Shown piece after piece: positions 9,112 through 18,500 of a stretch of DNA of 64,000 bases. The DNA is from Photobacterium sp. GB-56 (lineage in GTDB: Bacteria; Pseudomonadota; Gammaproteobacteria; Enterobacterales; Vibrionaceae): positions 124,001-188,000 of the forward strand of contig NZ_PYNW01000003.1 of NCBI RefSeq assembly GCF_003026105.1, in the 5' to 3' direction. The translations under genes were made by a program, and so were the position numbers. A model generated the notes under the pieces. That model saw nothing but the letters and a program-made list of their open reading frames with translations. It was not told where the DNA came from and searched no databases. Numbering within the stretch: the first letter of the stretch is position 1; each line of letters opens with the position of its first letter.

Positions 9112-9660
9112 GTGTTTAAGTTATTAAAGACCGTCTTAAAAACCGGTGAAGTCACAACCAAATACCCATTTGCACCATTGGAAGTGAATGAAGACTTCCG
9201 TGGTAAGCCAGAGCTAGATGCGGATCAGTGTCTGTCTTGTGCTGCCTGTATGCGTGCTTGTCCTGCCAATGCGTTAGTGATGGAAACTGACGAAAAAGCC
9301 GGTACACGCCGTTGGGAATTGTCGATGGCGCGATGCATTTACTGTGGTCGCTGTGAAGAAGTCTGCCCAACGAAAGCCATTAAGCTGTCGCAGAACTTTG
9401 AGTTAGCGGTAACCCGTAAAGAAGATCTGTATGAACATGCGGTGTTCCAACTGGCGAATTGTCGCCAATGTGAGCGTCCGTTTGTAGCGAAAAAGCTATT
9501 GGACTATGTGCTAGACACCTTGGCACAAACGGGTGTTTCAGCGGATCAATTAGAGTTACGTCGCCAACAATTAGAAACCTGTCCTGAATGTCGTCGCAGT
9601 AACAATATGCTAGATAGCGAAAACGTTAGCCATCTACGTTACCTTGAGGAGGAAATGTGA
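9112..9660 (+). CDS. hycF: Formate hydrogenlyase iron-sulfur subunit, NuoI-like (HycF type)
   Basis: The 182-residue protein uses a GTG start with TAGGAGGC just upstream. It has two ferredoxin clusters, [16 protein letters not shown] (about residues 40-55) and [16 protein letters not shown] (about 74-89), the NuoI arrangement. A further [15 protein letters not shown] pair follows in the C-terminal third, as in HycF. It links the membrane arm to the HycG cluster chain on the cytoplasmic side. The stop is overlapped by the GTG of the next gene (ATGTGA), so translation is probably coupled. Confidence 0.9.
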   Translation: MFKLLKTVLKTGEVTTKYPFAPLEVNEDFRGKPELDADQCLSCAACMRACPANALVMETDEKAGTRRWELSMARCIYCGRCEEVCPTKAIKLSQNFELAVTRKEDLYEHAVFQLANCRQCERPFVAKKLLDYVLDTLAQTGVSADQLELRRQQLETCPECRRSNNMLDSENVSHLRYLEEEM

Positions 9661-10490
9661 AAGGTATTAAACAGCTAAATGGTACAGCTCATACCCAAAC
9701 TGTTCCTGTTCCATTACCGCCTAATAGCCAGAAATTAAAAGACGCGCTTATTAAGCAGATTCGTCGCTCGGCGTATGTTTACCGTGTTGACTGTGGTGGT
9801 TGTAACGCCTGTGAAATCGAAATTTTCGCAGCCACAACCCCTGTATTTGATACTGAGCGTTTTGGTATTAAGGTTGTTGCATCGCCTCGCCATGCCGATA
9901 TTCTTCTATTTACGGGGGCTGTGACTCGCGCAATGCGTGCACCCGCGCTTCGTGCTTATGAAGCAGCACCTGATCCTAAGATTGTGATTTCTTACGGCGC
10001 GTGTGGTTGTGATGGCGGTATTTTCCACGACTTATATTGTGTCTGGGGCGGTACTGACAAGATTGTACCTGTTGATGTCTACATTCCGGGCTGTCCTCCA
10101 ACACCTGCGGCAACGATTTATGGTTTTGCGGTAGCTTTAGGTTTACTTGATCAGAAACTGAAAGCGAAAACGCACAATCCTGATGAGCAAAAAGCGAGCC
10201 TTAAACATACTGAAATTCCACTGGATATTAAGGTGATGATTGAGCGTCAAGCCCGCTTACTTGCCGGTTATGTTCAAGGCCAACGTATTGCAGATGAAGT
10301 GATGGATGTATTGGCAACCTGTAGTGCGGATAACGTTGATAGCAAGATTGCTGCTTACTTAGCGGAAAAAGACGATCCACGTTTAACCGAAATCGTGAAT
10401 ATTCTGCTGAGCAAAACCATGGCTGCATTAACGGGACAACCTGCGTGCGGGGCAGAGCAAAAAGCGTGCTGTGGAGGCGAAAATGCCTAA
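9657..10490 (+). CDS. hycG: [NiFe] hydrogenase small subunit, NuoB-like (HycG type)
   Basis: The 277-residue protein carries the proximal [4Fe-4S] cluster. Its ligands are visible in [15 protein letters not shown] (about residues 42-56), [12 protein letters not shown] (about 116-127) and PGCPPTP (about 145-151). It passes electrons directly to the Ni-Fe centre of the large subunit. It is longer than E. coli HycG (255) and ends in an odd cysteine-rich tail, [15 protein letters not shown], which has no obvious cluster pattern and may bind metal or be disordered. It overlaps the end of hycF by four bases and the start of hycH by eight. Confidence 0.92.
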   Translation: MKGIKQLNGTAHTQTVPVPLPPNSQKLKDALIKQIRRSAYVYRVDCGGCNACEIEIFAATTPVFDTERFGIKVVASPRHADILLFTGAVTRAMRAPALRAYEAAPDPKIVISYGACGCDGGIFHDLYCVWGGTDKIVPVDVYIPGCPPTPAATIYGFAVALGLLDQKLKAKTHNPDEQKASLKHTEIPLDIKVMIERQARLLAGYVQGQRIADEVMDVLATCSADNVDSKIAAYLAEKDDPRLTEIVNILLSKTMAALTGQPACGAEQKACCGGENA

Positions 10491-10947
10491 TAGCAAGATT
10501 GCCGATTTACCTGAAGAGTTAACGCAATCTCGTCACCTTGAGCAGAATGTGTATTTCTACAGCTTGGGTCGCAAGTTTGTTGATGAAAGCTACGATGTAC
10601 CAGAAGAAGCCAAGCAAATTATGTACTACAGCTTGGCAATTGGTCACCATCTTGGTGTGGTCGATTGCTTAGATGCGGTATTGAAATGTTCAGGTCATGA
10701 GTACCTTGAATGGATCAGTGGATTAGACCAAAGCGGTGAAGCATTTCGTAAAATGAAAGGCTTTTTAGTGTTTGGTGAAATCACGATTTATCCCGAGCAT
10801 TTAAACATGTTGGCACTGGCGTTTGATGGTATTGATAGTGCGACTCAAAGCGAGAAGTCAAAGCTGTTAACCGATGGATTTATTGAAGCCTTAGGGGATA
10901 TTCATCGCGAACCAACCATGTACATGATGATCCGAGGAGGACAGTAA
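10483..10947 (+). CDS. hycH: Formate hydrogenlyase maturation protein (HycH type)
   Basis: The protein is 154 residues from the ATG at 10483, with GGAGGC about six bases upstream inside the end of hycG. The conserved HycH/HyfJ core is clear: [39 protein letters not shown]. HycH is required for assembly of the hydrogenase large subunit but is not part of the final complex. The N-terminus here is somewhat longer than in E. coli (136 residues). Its place between hycG and hycI is the same as in E. coli. Confidence 0.88.
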   Translation: MPNSKIADLPEELTQSRHLEQNVYFYSLGRKFVDESYDVPEEAKQIMYYSLAIGHHLGVVDCLDAVLKCSGHEYLEWISGLDQSGEAFRKMKGFLVFGEITIYPEHLNMLALAFDGIDSATQSEKSKLLTDGFIEALGDIHREPTMYMMIRGGQ

Positions 10948-10949
10948 TT

Positions 10950-11474
10950 GTGCTAGAGGAAATTAACCTCTCTTCTGTCATGGGCGTAACGGTGTCGAAT
11001 GACGATGTTGATCTGTCGGTCAGCAATATTGTATTGACGGTTGGTAACAGCATGATGGCAGACGATGGTGCTGGTCCATTACTCGCAAAGATGATGAAAG
11101 AGAATCCGATTGCGGATTGGAGCGTGCTGGAAGGCGGCTCTATGCCTGAGGATTGCTTACACCTTATTCGTAAAGCAATGCCGAAACGGGTGCTGGTGGT
11201 TGATGCTGCAGATATTGGTGAAGAAGCAGGGGAAGTACGAATTATTGATCCTGAGACTATCGTTGATATGTATGTGGTGTCGACCCACAGTTTGCCGTTG
11301 AATTTCTTAATAGATGAATTAAAGACCTTTGTACCAGAAGTGATCTTCATTGGTATACAGCCTGCGATTGTTGCTTTTTCATTCCCTTTAACGGAAATGG
11401 TACAACAAGGTGTTGAGCAAATTTATCAACAATTACCAACTTGGCAAGGCTCGGGCGGATTCACCCACTGTTAG
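10950..11474 (+). CDS. hycI: Hydrogenase maturation endopeptidase (HycI type)
   Basis: The 174-residue protein matches the HycI/HoxW aspartic-type peptidases: VLTVGNSMMADDGAGPLLAKMM with the nickel-sensing Asp, VLVVDAADIG, and STHSLPLNFLIDELK. It removes the C-terminal extension of the HycE precursor once nickel is inserted. The GTG at 10950 has GAGGAGG upstream. It adds about 30 residues before the usual family start, and an in-frame ATG at 10980 is a possible alternative. It is the last gene of the hyc operon and is followed by the activator array of the next operon and then a terminator. Confidence 0.88.
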   Translation: MLEEINLSSVMGVTVSNDDVDLSVSNIVLTVGNSMMADDGAGPLLAKMMKENPIADWSVLEGGSMPEDCLHLIRKAMPKRVLVVDAADIGEEAGEVRIIDPETIVDMYVVSTHSLPLNFLIDELKTFVPEVIFIGIQPAIVAFSFPLTEMVQQGVEQIYQQLPTWQGSGGFTHC

Positions 11475-11512
11475 CAGTAAACTGCGACAGTGACGATGCT
11501 TAATCGTTGGCC

Positions 11513-11567
11513 TGTCGATAAGGTGTCGATGAGATGTGACGAAGTGTGTCGATGATGGTTATCGATA
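11513..11567 (+). promoter_or_regulatory. Upstream activator site array for the hydN-fdhF operon
   Basis: TGTCGA occurs at 11513, 11524 and 11547, with degenerate copies at 11537 (TGACGA) and 11560 (TATCGATA), in steps of 10-13 bp. The block ATAAGGTGTCGA is shared word for word with the array at 3633-3675. The array lies 110 bp upstream of the sigma-54 element and, unusually, on the far side of the terminator of the preceding operon. I infer the same FhlA-like activator binds both arrays. Confidence 0.6.
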
Positions 11568-11594
11568 CATATCAGACATGTTCATTGCTATAAA

Positions 11595-11627
11595 TAAAGC
11601 CTGATTTCGATCAGGCTTTATTTTTTT
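11595..11627 (+). terminator. Intrinsic terminator of the hyc operon
   Basis: AAAGCCTGA (11596-11604) pairs with TCAGGCTTT (11611-11619) around a six-base loop and is followed by a run of T. It lies about 120 bases after the hycI stop. Confidence 0.88.
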
Positions 11628-11674
11628 GTCTTAAATATTAATAGTTTGCGTTTTTGCTGTTCAAGGTGTAAAAA

Positions 11675-11692
11675 CTGGCATAGCTCATGCTT
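11675..11692 (+). promoter_or_regulatory. Sigma-54 promoter of hydN-fdhF
   Basis: CTGGCATAGCTCATGCTT has GG at 11677-11678 and GC at 11689-11690 with exactly ten bases between. It is close to the RpoN consensus TGGCAC-N5-TTGC. The predicted start is about 11701-11703, some 50 bases before the hydN ATG. Confidence 0.78.
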
Positions 11693-11751
11693 ATAAGGTA
11701 TCGCAATGCGGATATGTATTGCGATGTATCGACATCAACAAGGGATACACC

Positions 11752-12300
11752 ATGAACCGATTTGTTTTTGCAGATCCAAATTTGTGTATTGGATGCCGAA
11801 CTTGTGAAATCGCTTGTGCGTTATCGCATCAAGCAGAAAATACGGTAGCAGGAATGGCACCATCGGATTTTTCACCACGTTTAACCGTCGTGAAAAATGC
11901 CCATGTAACTACGCCTGTAATGTGTCGTCAATGTGATGATGCGCCGTGTGCTCAGGTTTGTCCCAATAACGCCATCGTATTAGAAGATGGTTTTGTCAAA
12001 GTGATTCAATCTCGTTGTATCGGTTGTAAAACCTGCGTTATTGCATGCCCCTACGGTGCAATGAATGTGGTGACAACGATGGTTGAAGAGACAAAAGGTG
12101 CTGCGTTGTTTACGCGCAAAGTACCGCAAACCCAAGCATTAAAATGTGATTTATGTCATCACCAAGAGTCGGGTCCTTCTTGTGTTCAAGTTTGTCCTAC
12201 TGGTGCGATTCGAATCATTGAGCCTGAGACGTTGACTGAAACGAGCCAACAAAAACGTGAAGCAGCGGCAATGAGCGCTGTAGTAGCAACAGGTTGCTAA
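11752..12300 (+). CDS. hydN: HydN-like 4[4Fe-4S] electron-transfer protein
   Basis: The protein is 182 residues from the ATG at 11752, with AAGGGA about seven bases upstream; a longer in-frame start at 11719 has no ribosome site. It starts MNRFVFADPNLCIGCRTCEIAC. The further cysteine clusters are CRQCDDAPCAQVCPNNAI, CIGCKTCVIACPYGAM and CDLCHHQESGPSCVQVC. HydN is the small ferredoxin-like partner associated with formate dehydrogenase H, and in E. coli it is encoded next to hypF. Here it sits directly upstream of fdhF in the same sigma-54 operon, which supports a role in FdhF electron transfer or maturation. Confidence 0.87.
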   Translation: MNRFVFADPNLCIGCRTCEIACALSHQAENTVAGMAPSDFSPRLTVVKNAHVTTPVMCRQCDDAPCAQVCPNNAIVLEDGFVKVIQSRCIGCKTCVIACPYGAMNVVTTMVEETKGAALFTRKVPQTQALKCDLCHHQESGPSCVQVCPTGAIRIIEPETLTETSQQKREAAAMSAVVATGC

Positions 12301-12355
12301 GGTGATTGTTTAATCACAATGCTATTGACGTTTATTATTACAACCTAAGGTTAGT

Positions 12356-14500
12356 ATGAAAAAATCAATTGTTGTTTGTCCCTACTGTGGTACTGGGTGC
12401 AAACTAAAATTGGTTGTCGAAAATAACAAAGTAATTGCAGCAGAGCCTGCAGATGGCCGTACCAACGAAGGTCAACTGTGTTTAAAAGGTTACTATGGCT
12501 GGGATTTCCTTAACGACACCAATTTATTAACTCCACGCTTGAAGCAACCGATGATCCGCCGTACACGCGATGCCGCGTTAGAAGCGGTTTCATGGGAAGA
12601 AGCTATTGATTTTGCCGGCGAAAAGCTAATGGCAATCAAGAAGCAATATGGCCCTGACGCGATCATGACAACGGGTTCTGCGCGCGGTCCAGGTAACGAA
12701 GCTAACTATGTGATGCAGAAGCTCGCACGTGCGGTGATAGGGACGAATAACGTCGATCACTGCGCCAGGGTGTGACACGCTCCATCAGTCTCCGGTCTGG
12801 AGACAACAGTAGGTAATGGCGCAATGAGTAACGCCATTCCCGAAATTCAAAAAACAAAATGTTTACTCATATTCGGTTACAACGCGGCTGATTCTCACCC
12901 AGTTGTAGCAAGGCACATTCTTAAGGCTCGCGCTAATGGTGCGAAGATCATTGTTTGCGACCCACGTAAGATCGAATCTGCACGTGTCGCTGATCAATGG
13001 TTAGCGTTGAAGAACGGTTCAAACATGGCACTGGTTAATGCGTTAGCGAATGTCATTATTGAAGAAAACTTATACGACAAAGAGTACGTTGCAAATAACA
13101 CTGAAGGCTTTGATGCGTTCCGTGAACTTGTATCTCGTTATACACCTGAAAGTGTTGAAACAACAACAGGCTTAAAAGCGGAAGATATTCGTTTAGCGGC
13201 ACGTACTTATGCGGCAGCACCTGAAGCGATGATCCTTTGGGGTATGGGTGTTACCCAATACGGACAAGCTGTTGATGTTGTGCGTGGTTTAGCCGGTCTT
13301 GCATTATTAACCGGTAACTTTGGTCGTGAAGGTGTAGGTTGTGGTCCTGTTCGTGGACAAAACAACGTACAAGGTACCTGTGATATGGGTATGTTGCCAC
13401 ACCAGTTCCCAGGTTATCAGTCAGTAGAAGATGCCGACATTCGTGCAAAATTTGAAGCGGCTTGGGGTGTACAATTATCTGGTAAGCCGGGTTACCGCTT
13501 AACAGAAATTGGTCACAAAGTTGAGGAAGGGATCTGTAAAGCATTTTATGTTTTCGGTGAAGATCCAGCACAAACTGAAGCCGATCTTGCAGCGATGCGT
13601 GAAACCATGCGCAAGATGGAATTGGTGATTGTTCAAGATATCTTCATGACACAAACAGCAGAATTTGCTGATGTGATTTTCCCTGCGACAAGCTGGGGTG
13701 AGCATGAAGGTGTATACAGTAGCGCCGACCGTGGTTTCCAACGCTTCTATAAAGCGATTACACCACCGGGAGACGTGAAACCTGACTGGGAAATTTTCAG
13801 TTTATTAGCAACCCGTATGGGTTACCCAATGTCTTATCAAAATACCCAAGAAATTTGGGATGAGATGCGTCACCTTGCACCACTATATACAGGTGCAACG
13901 TACGAGAAGATGGAAGGGTTAAAATCTGTACAGTGGCCATGTCCAACTGAGGATCATCCGGGTACACCTTTCTTGTTTGAAGGTAATAAATTCAGTACAC
14001 CATCAGGTAAAGGTCAGTTCATTGCTGCGGAATGGCGTGCGCCATTAGAGCAACCAGATGCCCAATACCCGTTAGTATTATCTACTGTGCGTGAAGTAGG
14101 CCATTACTCTTGTCGTTCAATGACGGGTAACTGTTCTGCATTACAGACATTGGAAGATGAACCGGGTTATGTGCAGATGCACCCGGATGATGCACGTCAG
14201 TTAGGTATTGACGATCAACAATTGGTTTGGGTTTCATCACGTCGCGGTAAAGTAATTTCACGTGCAAACTATAATGAGCGTGTAAATAAAGGCGTGGTAT
14301 ACATGACTTACCAATGGTGGATTGGTGCATGTAATGAATTAACCATTGAGCATGTGGATCCGATTTCAAGCACACCTGAATTTAAATATTGTGCCGTTAA
14401 GGTAGAAAATATTGAAGATCAGTCATGGGCGGAAAATTACGTACAAACAGAGTACAGTAATTTGAAAGCACGCTTGAAGAGCCATGTTGTTAATGCTTAA
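12356..14500 (+). CDS. fdhF: Formate dehydrogenase H, selenocysteine-containing (read through UGA at 12773)
   Basis: The frame 12356-14500 gives 714 residues (E. coli FdhF has 715) when the TGA at 12773-12775 is read as selenocysteine 140, in the context HCARV-Sec-HAPSV. The N-terminus has the [4Fe-4S] ligands CPYCGTGCKLK and CLKGYYGWDF. After the UGA come VGNGAMSNAI, IIVCDPRKIE, QNNVQGTCDMG and STVREVGHYSCRSMTGNC, the bis-molybdopterin-binding parts. It oxidises formate to carbon dioxide and feeds electrons to the HycB chain. The frame continues without any other stop and the hairpin after the TGA is intact, so this is not a pseudogene or two genes. Confidence 0.95.
12773..12810 (+). promoter_or_regulatory. 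Bacterial SECIS element of fdhF
   Basis: Twelve bases after the TGA, GTCTCC (12788-12793) pairs perfectly with GGAGAC (12799-12804) around the loop GGTCT. The E. coli fdhF element also presents GGUCU in its apical loop, which SelB contacts. Together with the conserved protein context this directs selenocysteine insertion. Confidence 0.9.
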
Positions 14501-14556
14501 TAACAAAAAATGAGTGTATTTGTTTATTTTATTATTCAAATAAACCATTAATGAAA

Positions 14557-14606
14557 ATAAGGTTTCCAAGATAGAATATTGTATATTTTAAATTTGGAAA
14601 CCTTAT
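14557..14606. repeat. 13-bp perfect inverted repeat downstream of fdhF
   Basis: ATAAGGTTTCCAA (14557-14569) and TTGGAAACCTTAT (14594-14606) are exact inverted copies separated by 24 AT-rich bases. It lies 57 bases after the fdhF stop. It may act as a terminator for hydN-fdhF (it is followed by ATTTC rather than a clean T run) or as an operator for the downstream activator gene. Confidence 0.6.
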
Positions 14607-14710
14607 ATTTCATTGCTTTGCTGTATATTGCTACTAGTCATTCATATCGCTCAAATAATTAGCATTTACTCTGTTTTTCATCATTAGTTTGCATTTATAT
14701 TTATTGTTTA

Positions 14711-14759
14711 TTGATTGATATCAATACTTGGTTACTAAAATGGTTGAGAATTGTATAAT
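14711..14759 (+). promoter_or_regulatory. FNR box and -10 region upstream of the FhlA-like gene
   Basis: TTGATTGATATCAA at 14711-14724 is a perfect match to the FNR consensus TTGAT-N4-ATCAA. Downstream candidates for a -10 are GAGAAT at 14746-14751, which gives close to class II spacing, and TATAAT at 14754-14759. If the latter is used, transcription would begin after the ATG at 14762, and the ATG at 14819 would be the true start. Confidence 0.7.
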
Positions 14760-14761
14760 AA

Positions 14762-16924
14762 ATGCTTGAATTATTACTCTCTATTCGAGCGACATTATCA
14801 GCAAGAGTTAATGCCAACATGGAACGCTTTGAAAGTGATTTGATGACTTTTTCTAAAGCCTTATTATCAATCAATGATATTTCAGGCGTAATGGATTTTC
14901 TTAACAATGAAGATCTATTATTTATCAATGTTGAACGTGTGAATCTACTTTTAAAAAATGATCTTGATAGTCAACCAAGCCTTTACTACCTTGATCAAGA
15001 TAAACAATGTCAGCAATTTGATTACACTGGCTCAAGTATTGGATTGCATGGCGCTACCATGCGTGATTATTGCCATCAGATGGATGGTGAAACGCTATAT
15101 CAAACTTTTCCTCAGCTAGAAAGTCATCCTGCGTATGACTCGGTTTTTAATTATTGCAAAATACCGCTATCTATTTGTAATCAACCTTTAGGTGCGATTG
15201 AATATATTAATCTAACTATGCCTGATGATAGTGAGAGCGAGAAGCAATTCAAATTATTTAATAATATGATTTCAGCAATGATTGAACATATTATAGAGCA
15301 CCAAACGGCATCAACATTTACTGAAAAACTAACAACTGAAAAAAACAATTTTCAGGTTCTGGTTGATGTGACGAATACTGTTATAAGTCAAAGTACAAAA
15401 AAAGAATTGATAGGTTCATTATTACGCTTTTTATATCAGCATTTTGGTATGACTGATCTATCGATTATTCAATTACAAGATGGGCATTACAATCAACACT
15501 CTGCTTGTTTTATTAATAATGAAATTGATTATCAATGTCATTTCTTTACCAATGATAAACTAATTAAAAATGCAATTAAGAATAAACAGCCTGTATTTTT
15601 AAATGCGATAGATATTAAGAAAATGCAGGCTGATAATAATAGCCCGTACTTTCCTCGTAGTGTTAAAACTGCTTGTGTTATGCCACTCATATTTAGAGGC
15701 ATTGCAGTGGGTTATATCAGTTTTATGAAGCCTATTGAAGCGCCATATCAAAATACGGATCTTGAGTTATTTAAACAGATAGCTGCGCGTGTTGCGTTAG
15801 CAATGCATAGTATAAAAACACATCAAGCGAGCATTCCAAATCGACCTATAACTAAGTTTGTAAACATCGATGAAGGAATGGGTGAGCACGTTATTTTTGA
15901 CGATATTATTAGTCAAAGTGAAGTGATGAATAAAGTCCTTGAACAAGTTGCCCTTGTTGCTTGTTGTGACAGTACGGTGTTGATTTTAGGCGAGTCGGGT
16001 ACGGGAAAAGAATTAATTGCTCGTGCTATTCATAAGTTAAGCCTACGCAGCAAAACGGATATGGTGAAGATGAATTGTGCCGCCATTCCTGCTGGTTTAT
16101 TTGAAAGTGAATTGTTTGGTCATGAACGTGGCGCCTTTACTGGCGCGATTAGCCAGCGTGTTGGTCGTTTTGAGCAAGCGCATAAAGGTACGTTATTTTT
16201 AGATGAAATTGGTGATATGCCGTTAGAGCTTCAGCCTAAATTATTACGTGCATTACAAGAAAATGAAATAGAACGTGTGGGTAAGAACGCATTAATCAGT
16301 GTTGATGTGCGAATTGTTGTCGCCACGAATGTTGATTTATTACGCCGTGTAGAAGAAAAGAAATTTCGTAATGATCTTTATTACCGTTTGAATGTTTTTC
16401 CTATCCAAATTCCGCCATTACGTGAACGTGCCGAAGATATCCCATTATTGGTTAAACATTTTACCCGTGAATTAGCCCAAAAAATGGCCAAAACGATCAC
16501 CGTAATTGCAGCAGAAGATTTAGCGGTTATGAGCGCATTTCCATGGCCGGGCAACGTTCGTGAATTGCGTAACTTTGTTGAACGCTCTGTGATTTTAACG
16601 CGTGGTAATGTGCTTAATGTTCCTGTTCATGAGCTAAAAACAGCGTCTCATTCTGCCTGTGTACCAACCGAGAATGCGCCTTCTGTCGGATTGGTTACCC
16701 CTGAAGCTACTGGTGTTATCAATACGCCAGAATCAACAGTGAAAGGTGACGTAGTTAAACCCATTATTAGTAAAGCAGACGTGATTAAAGCATTAAAGGC
16801 TTGTCATGGTGTGGTCGCAGGGCCGAATGGTGCGGCAAACCAATTAGGACTGAAACGGACAACCTTGTTATCTCGAATGCAGAAAATGGGGATTAATAGC
16901 CAAGATTTTCGAGGTGGTATCTGA
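14762..16924 (+). CDS. fhlA: FhlA-type sigma-54-dependent transcriptional activator
   Basis: The protein is 720 residues from 14762, or 701 from the ATG at 14819; promoter geometry favours the latter (E. coli FhlA: 692). The N-terminal half has two GAF-like sensory regions. The AAA+ domain follows, with Walker A GESGTGKE (about 410), the RpoN-contacting GAFTGA (about 457), Walker B LFLDEIGD and the arginine-finger region NDLYYRLNVFPI. The Fis-type helix-turn-helix ends GVVAGPNGAANQLGLKRTTLLSRM, almost identical to E. coli FhlA. Formate bound by the N-terminal part should trigger activation of the two sigma-54 promoters in this cluster, through the TGTCGA arrays. Confidence 0.9.
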   Translation: MLELLLSIRATLSARVNANMERFESDLMTFSKALLSINDISGVMDFLNNEDLLFINVERVNLLLKNDLDSQPSLYYLDQDKQCQQFDYTGSSIGLHGATMRDYCHQMDGETLYQTFPQLESHPAYDSVFNYCKIPLSICNQPLGAIEYINLTMPDDSESEKQFKLFNNMISAMIEHIIEHQTASTFTEKLTTEKNNFQVLVDVTNTVISQSTKKELIGSLLRFLYQHFGMTDLSIIQLQDGHYNQHSACFINNEIDYQCHFFTNDKLIKNAIKNKQPVFLNAIDIKKMQADNNSPYFPRSVKTACVMPLIFRGIAVGYISFMKPIEAPYQNTDLELFKQIAARVALAMHSIKTHQASIPNRPITKFVNIDEGMGEHVIFDDIISQSEVMNKVLEQVALVACCDSTVLILGESGTGKELIARAIHKLSLRSKTDMVKMNCAAIPAGLFESELFGHERGAFTGAISQRVGRFEQAHKGTLFLDEIGDMPLELQPKLLRALQENEIERVGKNALISVDVRIVVATNVDLLRRVEEKKFRNDLYYRLNVFPIQIPPLRERAEDIPLLVKHFTRELAQKMAKTITVIAAEDLAVMSAFPWPGNVRELRNFVERSVILTRGNVLNVPVHELKTASHSACVPTENAPSVGLVTPEATGVINTPESTVKGDVVKPIISKADVIKALKACHGVVAGPNGAANQLGLKRTTLLSRMQKMGINSQDFRGGI

Positions 16925-16972
16925 TGCGTTTTATACCAGCCTACATTTTTATTTAATTATAGGATCACTATT

Positions 16973-17803
16973 TTGACCACTCTTGAGGTGCAATCAACCG
17001 ATGCCGTTAGTGATGCTTGTCAGCGTCCGATCATTCGCTATCGCAAAGGAGAAAGCGATTTTAGAGAGATGGATTTCATTATTGAAGAAACGCCTGTTGC
17101 TCTTGCGTTTAATGGCGTTGCGTACACCGTGATGATGTGTACTCCTCATGATTTAGAGCCGTTTGCGATAGGCTTTTCATTGTCTGAGGGAATTATCGAT
17201 CATCACCGTGATATTCACGATATACTGATTACCCATCATGACAATGGGATCAATCTTGATATTACAGTTGCAAATCGTTGTGCTGAGCGTTTAAAGCAGA
17301 AACGTCGTTCATTAGCGGGTTTAACGGGCTGTGGTATTTGTGGTGAAGAAAAATTGGAAACCGTATGTCGGATGCTAATGCCATTGCCGATGACAGTTGA
17401 GTTTGATTTAAGTCATTTAGAACAAGCGTTACAGCAATTACTTCAACACCAAGCACTTAATCAACTCACAGGTGCAGCACACGCGGCAGCATACATCGAT
17501 GCCAATGGGCAATTACTCGCAACATTTGAAGATGTTGGTCGCCACATCGCGTTAGATAAATTAATTGGTTATATCCATCAACAGCGTTTATCTGGCGGTG
17601 CTGTGTTAGTTACCAGTCGCGCTAGTTTTGAAATGGTACAAAAGGCGGCCTCAGCCGGTGTTGAAGTGTTACTTGCCGTATCTTCTGCAACAAAAATGGC
17701 TGTCGATTTAGCGGATCGTTTAAATATGACGTTATTAGGGCATTGTCGCCGTGGTCGAGCCGATGCTTATGCTCACCCAGAACGTATTTTTGGCATGATT
17801 TGA
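16973..17803 (+). CDS. fdhD: FdhD sulfurtransferase for formate dehydrogenase
   Basis: The 276-residue protein has the catalytic cysteine motif LTGCGICGEEKLE near residue 120, then FEDVGRHIALDKLIG, and VLVTSRASFEMVQKAASAGVEVL. FdhD passes sulfur from the IscS desulfurase to the molybdenum cofactor of FdhF, without which the enzyme is inactive. Length equals E. coli FdhD (277). The start is a TTG at 16973 with TAGGA about eight bases upstream; a later ATG at MDFIIEE would remove conserved sequence. It follows the activator gene by 48 bases and may be read from it. Confidence 0.9.
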   Translation: MTTLEVQSTDAVSDACQRPIIRYRKGESDFREMDFIIEETPVALAFNGVAYTVMMCTPHDLEPFAIGFSLSEGIIDHHRDIHDILITHHDNGINLDITVANRCAERLKQKRRSLAGLTGCGICGEEKLETVCRMLMPLPMTVEFDLSHLEQALQQLLQHQALNQLTGAAHAAAYIDANGQLLATFEDVGRHIALDKLIGYIHQQRLSGGAVLVTSRASFEMVQKAASAGVEVLLAVSSATKMAVDLADRLNMTLLGHCRRGRADAYAHPERIFGMI

Positions 17804-17897
17804 TCTCGTGCTTTCATCGTACTTTACGCTTAGTTATCGCGTGAAGTGTTTTATAACCCTCCGGATTTCCGGTTACTTTTATTAAGAAGATATTAAT

Positions 17898-18485
17898 ATG
17901 AAAATGAAACATCTAATGTTGGGCTTGCTAACTACTTCTTTTTCTCCTCTTGCTTTAGCACACCCTGGTCACATTGGTCCTCACGCTTCTGCGTTCATGA
18001 GTGGTTTTGTTCACCCATTTACTGGCATGGATCACCTAAGTGTTATGGTGGGTGTGGGTCTATTAGCAGCAATGATGGGGGGGAAAGCGATTTCACGTTT
18101 ACCTCTTGCTTTCATCTCAATCATGATTGTAGGTGCTGCATTAGGTGTATCAGGTGTTGTGATCCCAGGTGTTGAGCTAGCTATTGCAGTGTCTGTGATT
18201 GCGATGGGTGGCATGCTATTAGCGGGTGGTCGTATCTCTGCAAAAGTAGCGACAGGTGCAGTAATGGCATTTGCATTATTCCACGGTATGGCTCACGGTA
18301 TGGAAATGCCTTTAGGCGCTACGGCTGTTGAGTTCTTTATCGGTTTCGTACTTGCAACGGCAATTCTACACGCGTGTGGTGTGGTATTAGGTAAAGCTAT
18401 CGCGTCTTCAGCTGCTAATCGCCGTGTTACTAATGTCCTAGGTGTCGTTATGGCGGCATTTGGTGGCATCTTAATGCTGTCTTAA
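17898..18485 (+). CDS. hupE: HupE/UreJ-family nickel-related membrane protein
   Basis: The 195-residue protein has a signal sequence (to about residue 22, ...PLALA) and then the family signature HPGHIGPHASAFMSGFVHPFTGMDHL, rich in histidine. Six further hydrophobic segments and ALFHGMAHGMEMP follow. HupE/UreJ proteins sit next to hydrogenase or urease genes and are thought to take up nickel. Its place, 15 bases upstream of hypF and in front of hypA and hypB, supports nickel supply for the HycE active site. No sigma-54 element was found upstream. Confidence 0.88.
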   Translation: MKMKHLMLGLLTTSFSPLALAHPGHIGPHASAFMSGFVHPFTGMDHLSVMVGVGLLAAMMGGKAISRLPLAFISIMIVGAALGVSGVVIPGVELAIAVSVIAMGGMLLAGGRISAKVATGAVMAFALFHGMAHGMEMPLGATAVEFFIGFVLATAILHACGVVLGKAIASSAANRRVTNVLGVVMAAFGGILMLS

Positions 18486-18500
18486 TTCAGGGCAGTTAGC

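Noticed and set aside
12356..12775. Two separate genes or a nonsense-mutated fdhF pseudogene
   Set aside because: The TGA has the exact selenocysteine context of FdhF, the frame continues with conserved sequence, and a SECIS hairpin follows.
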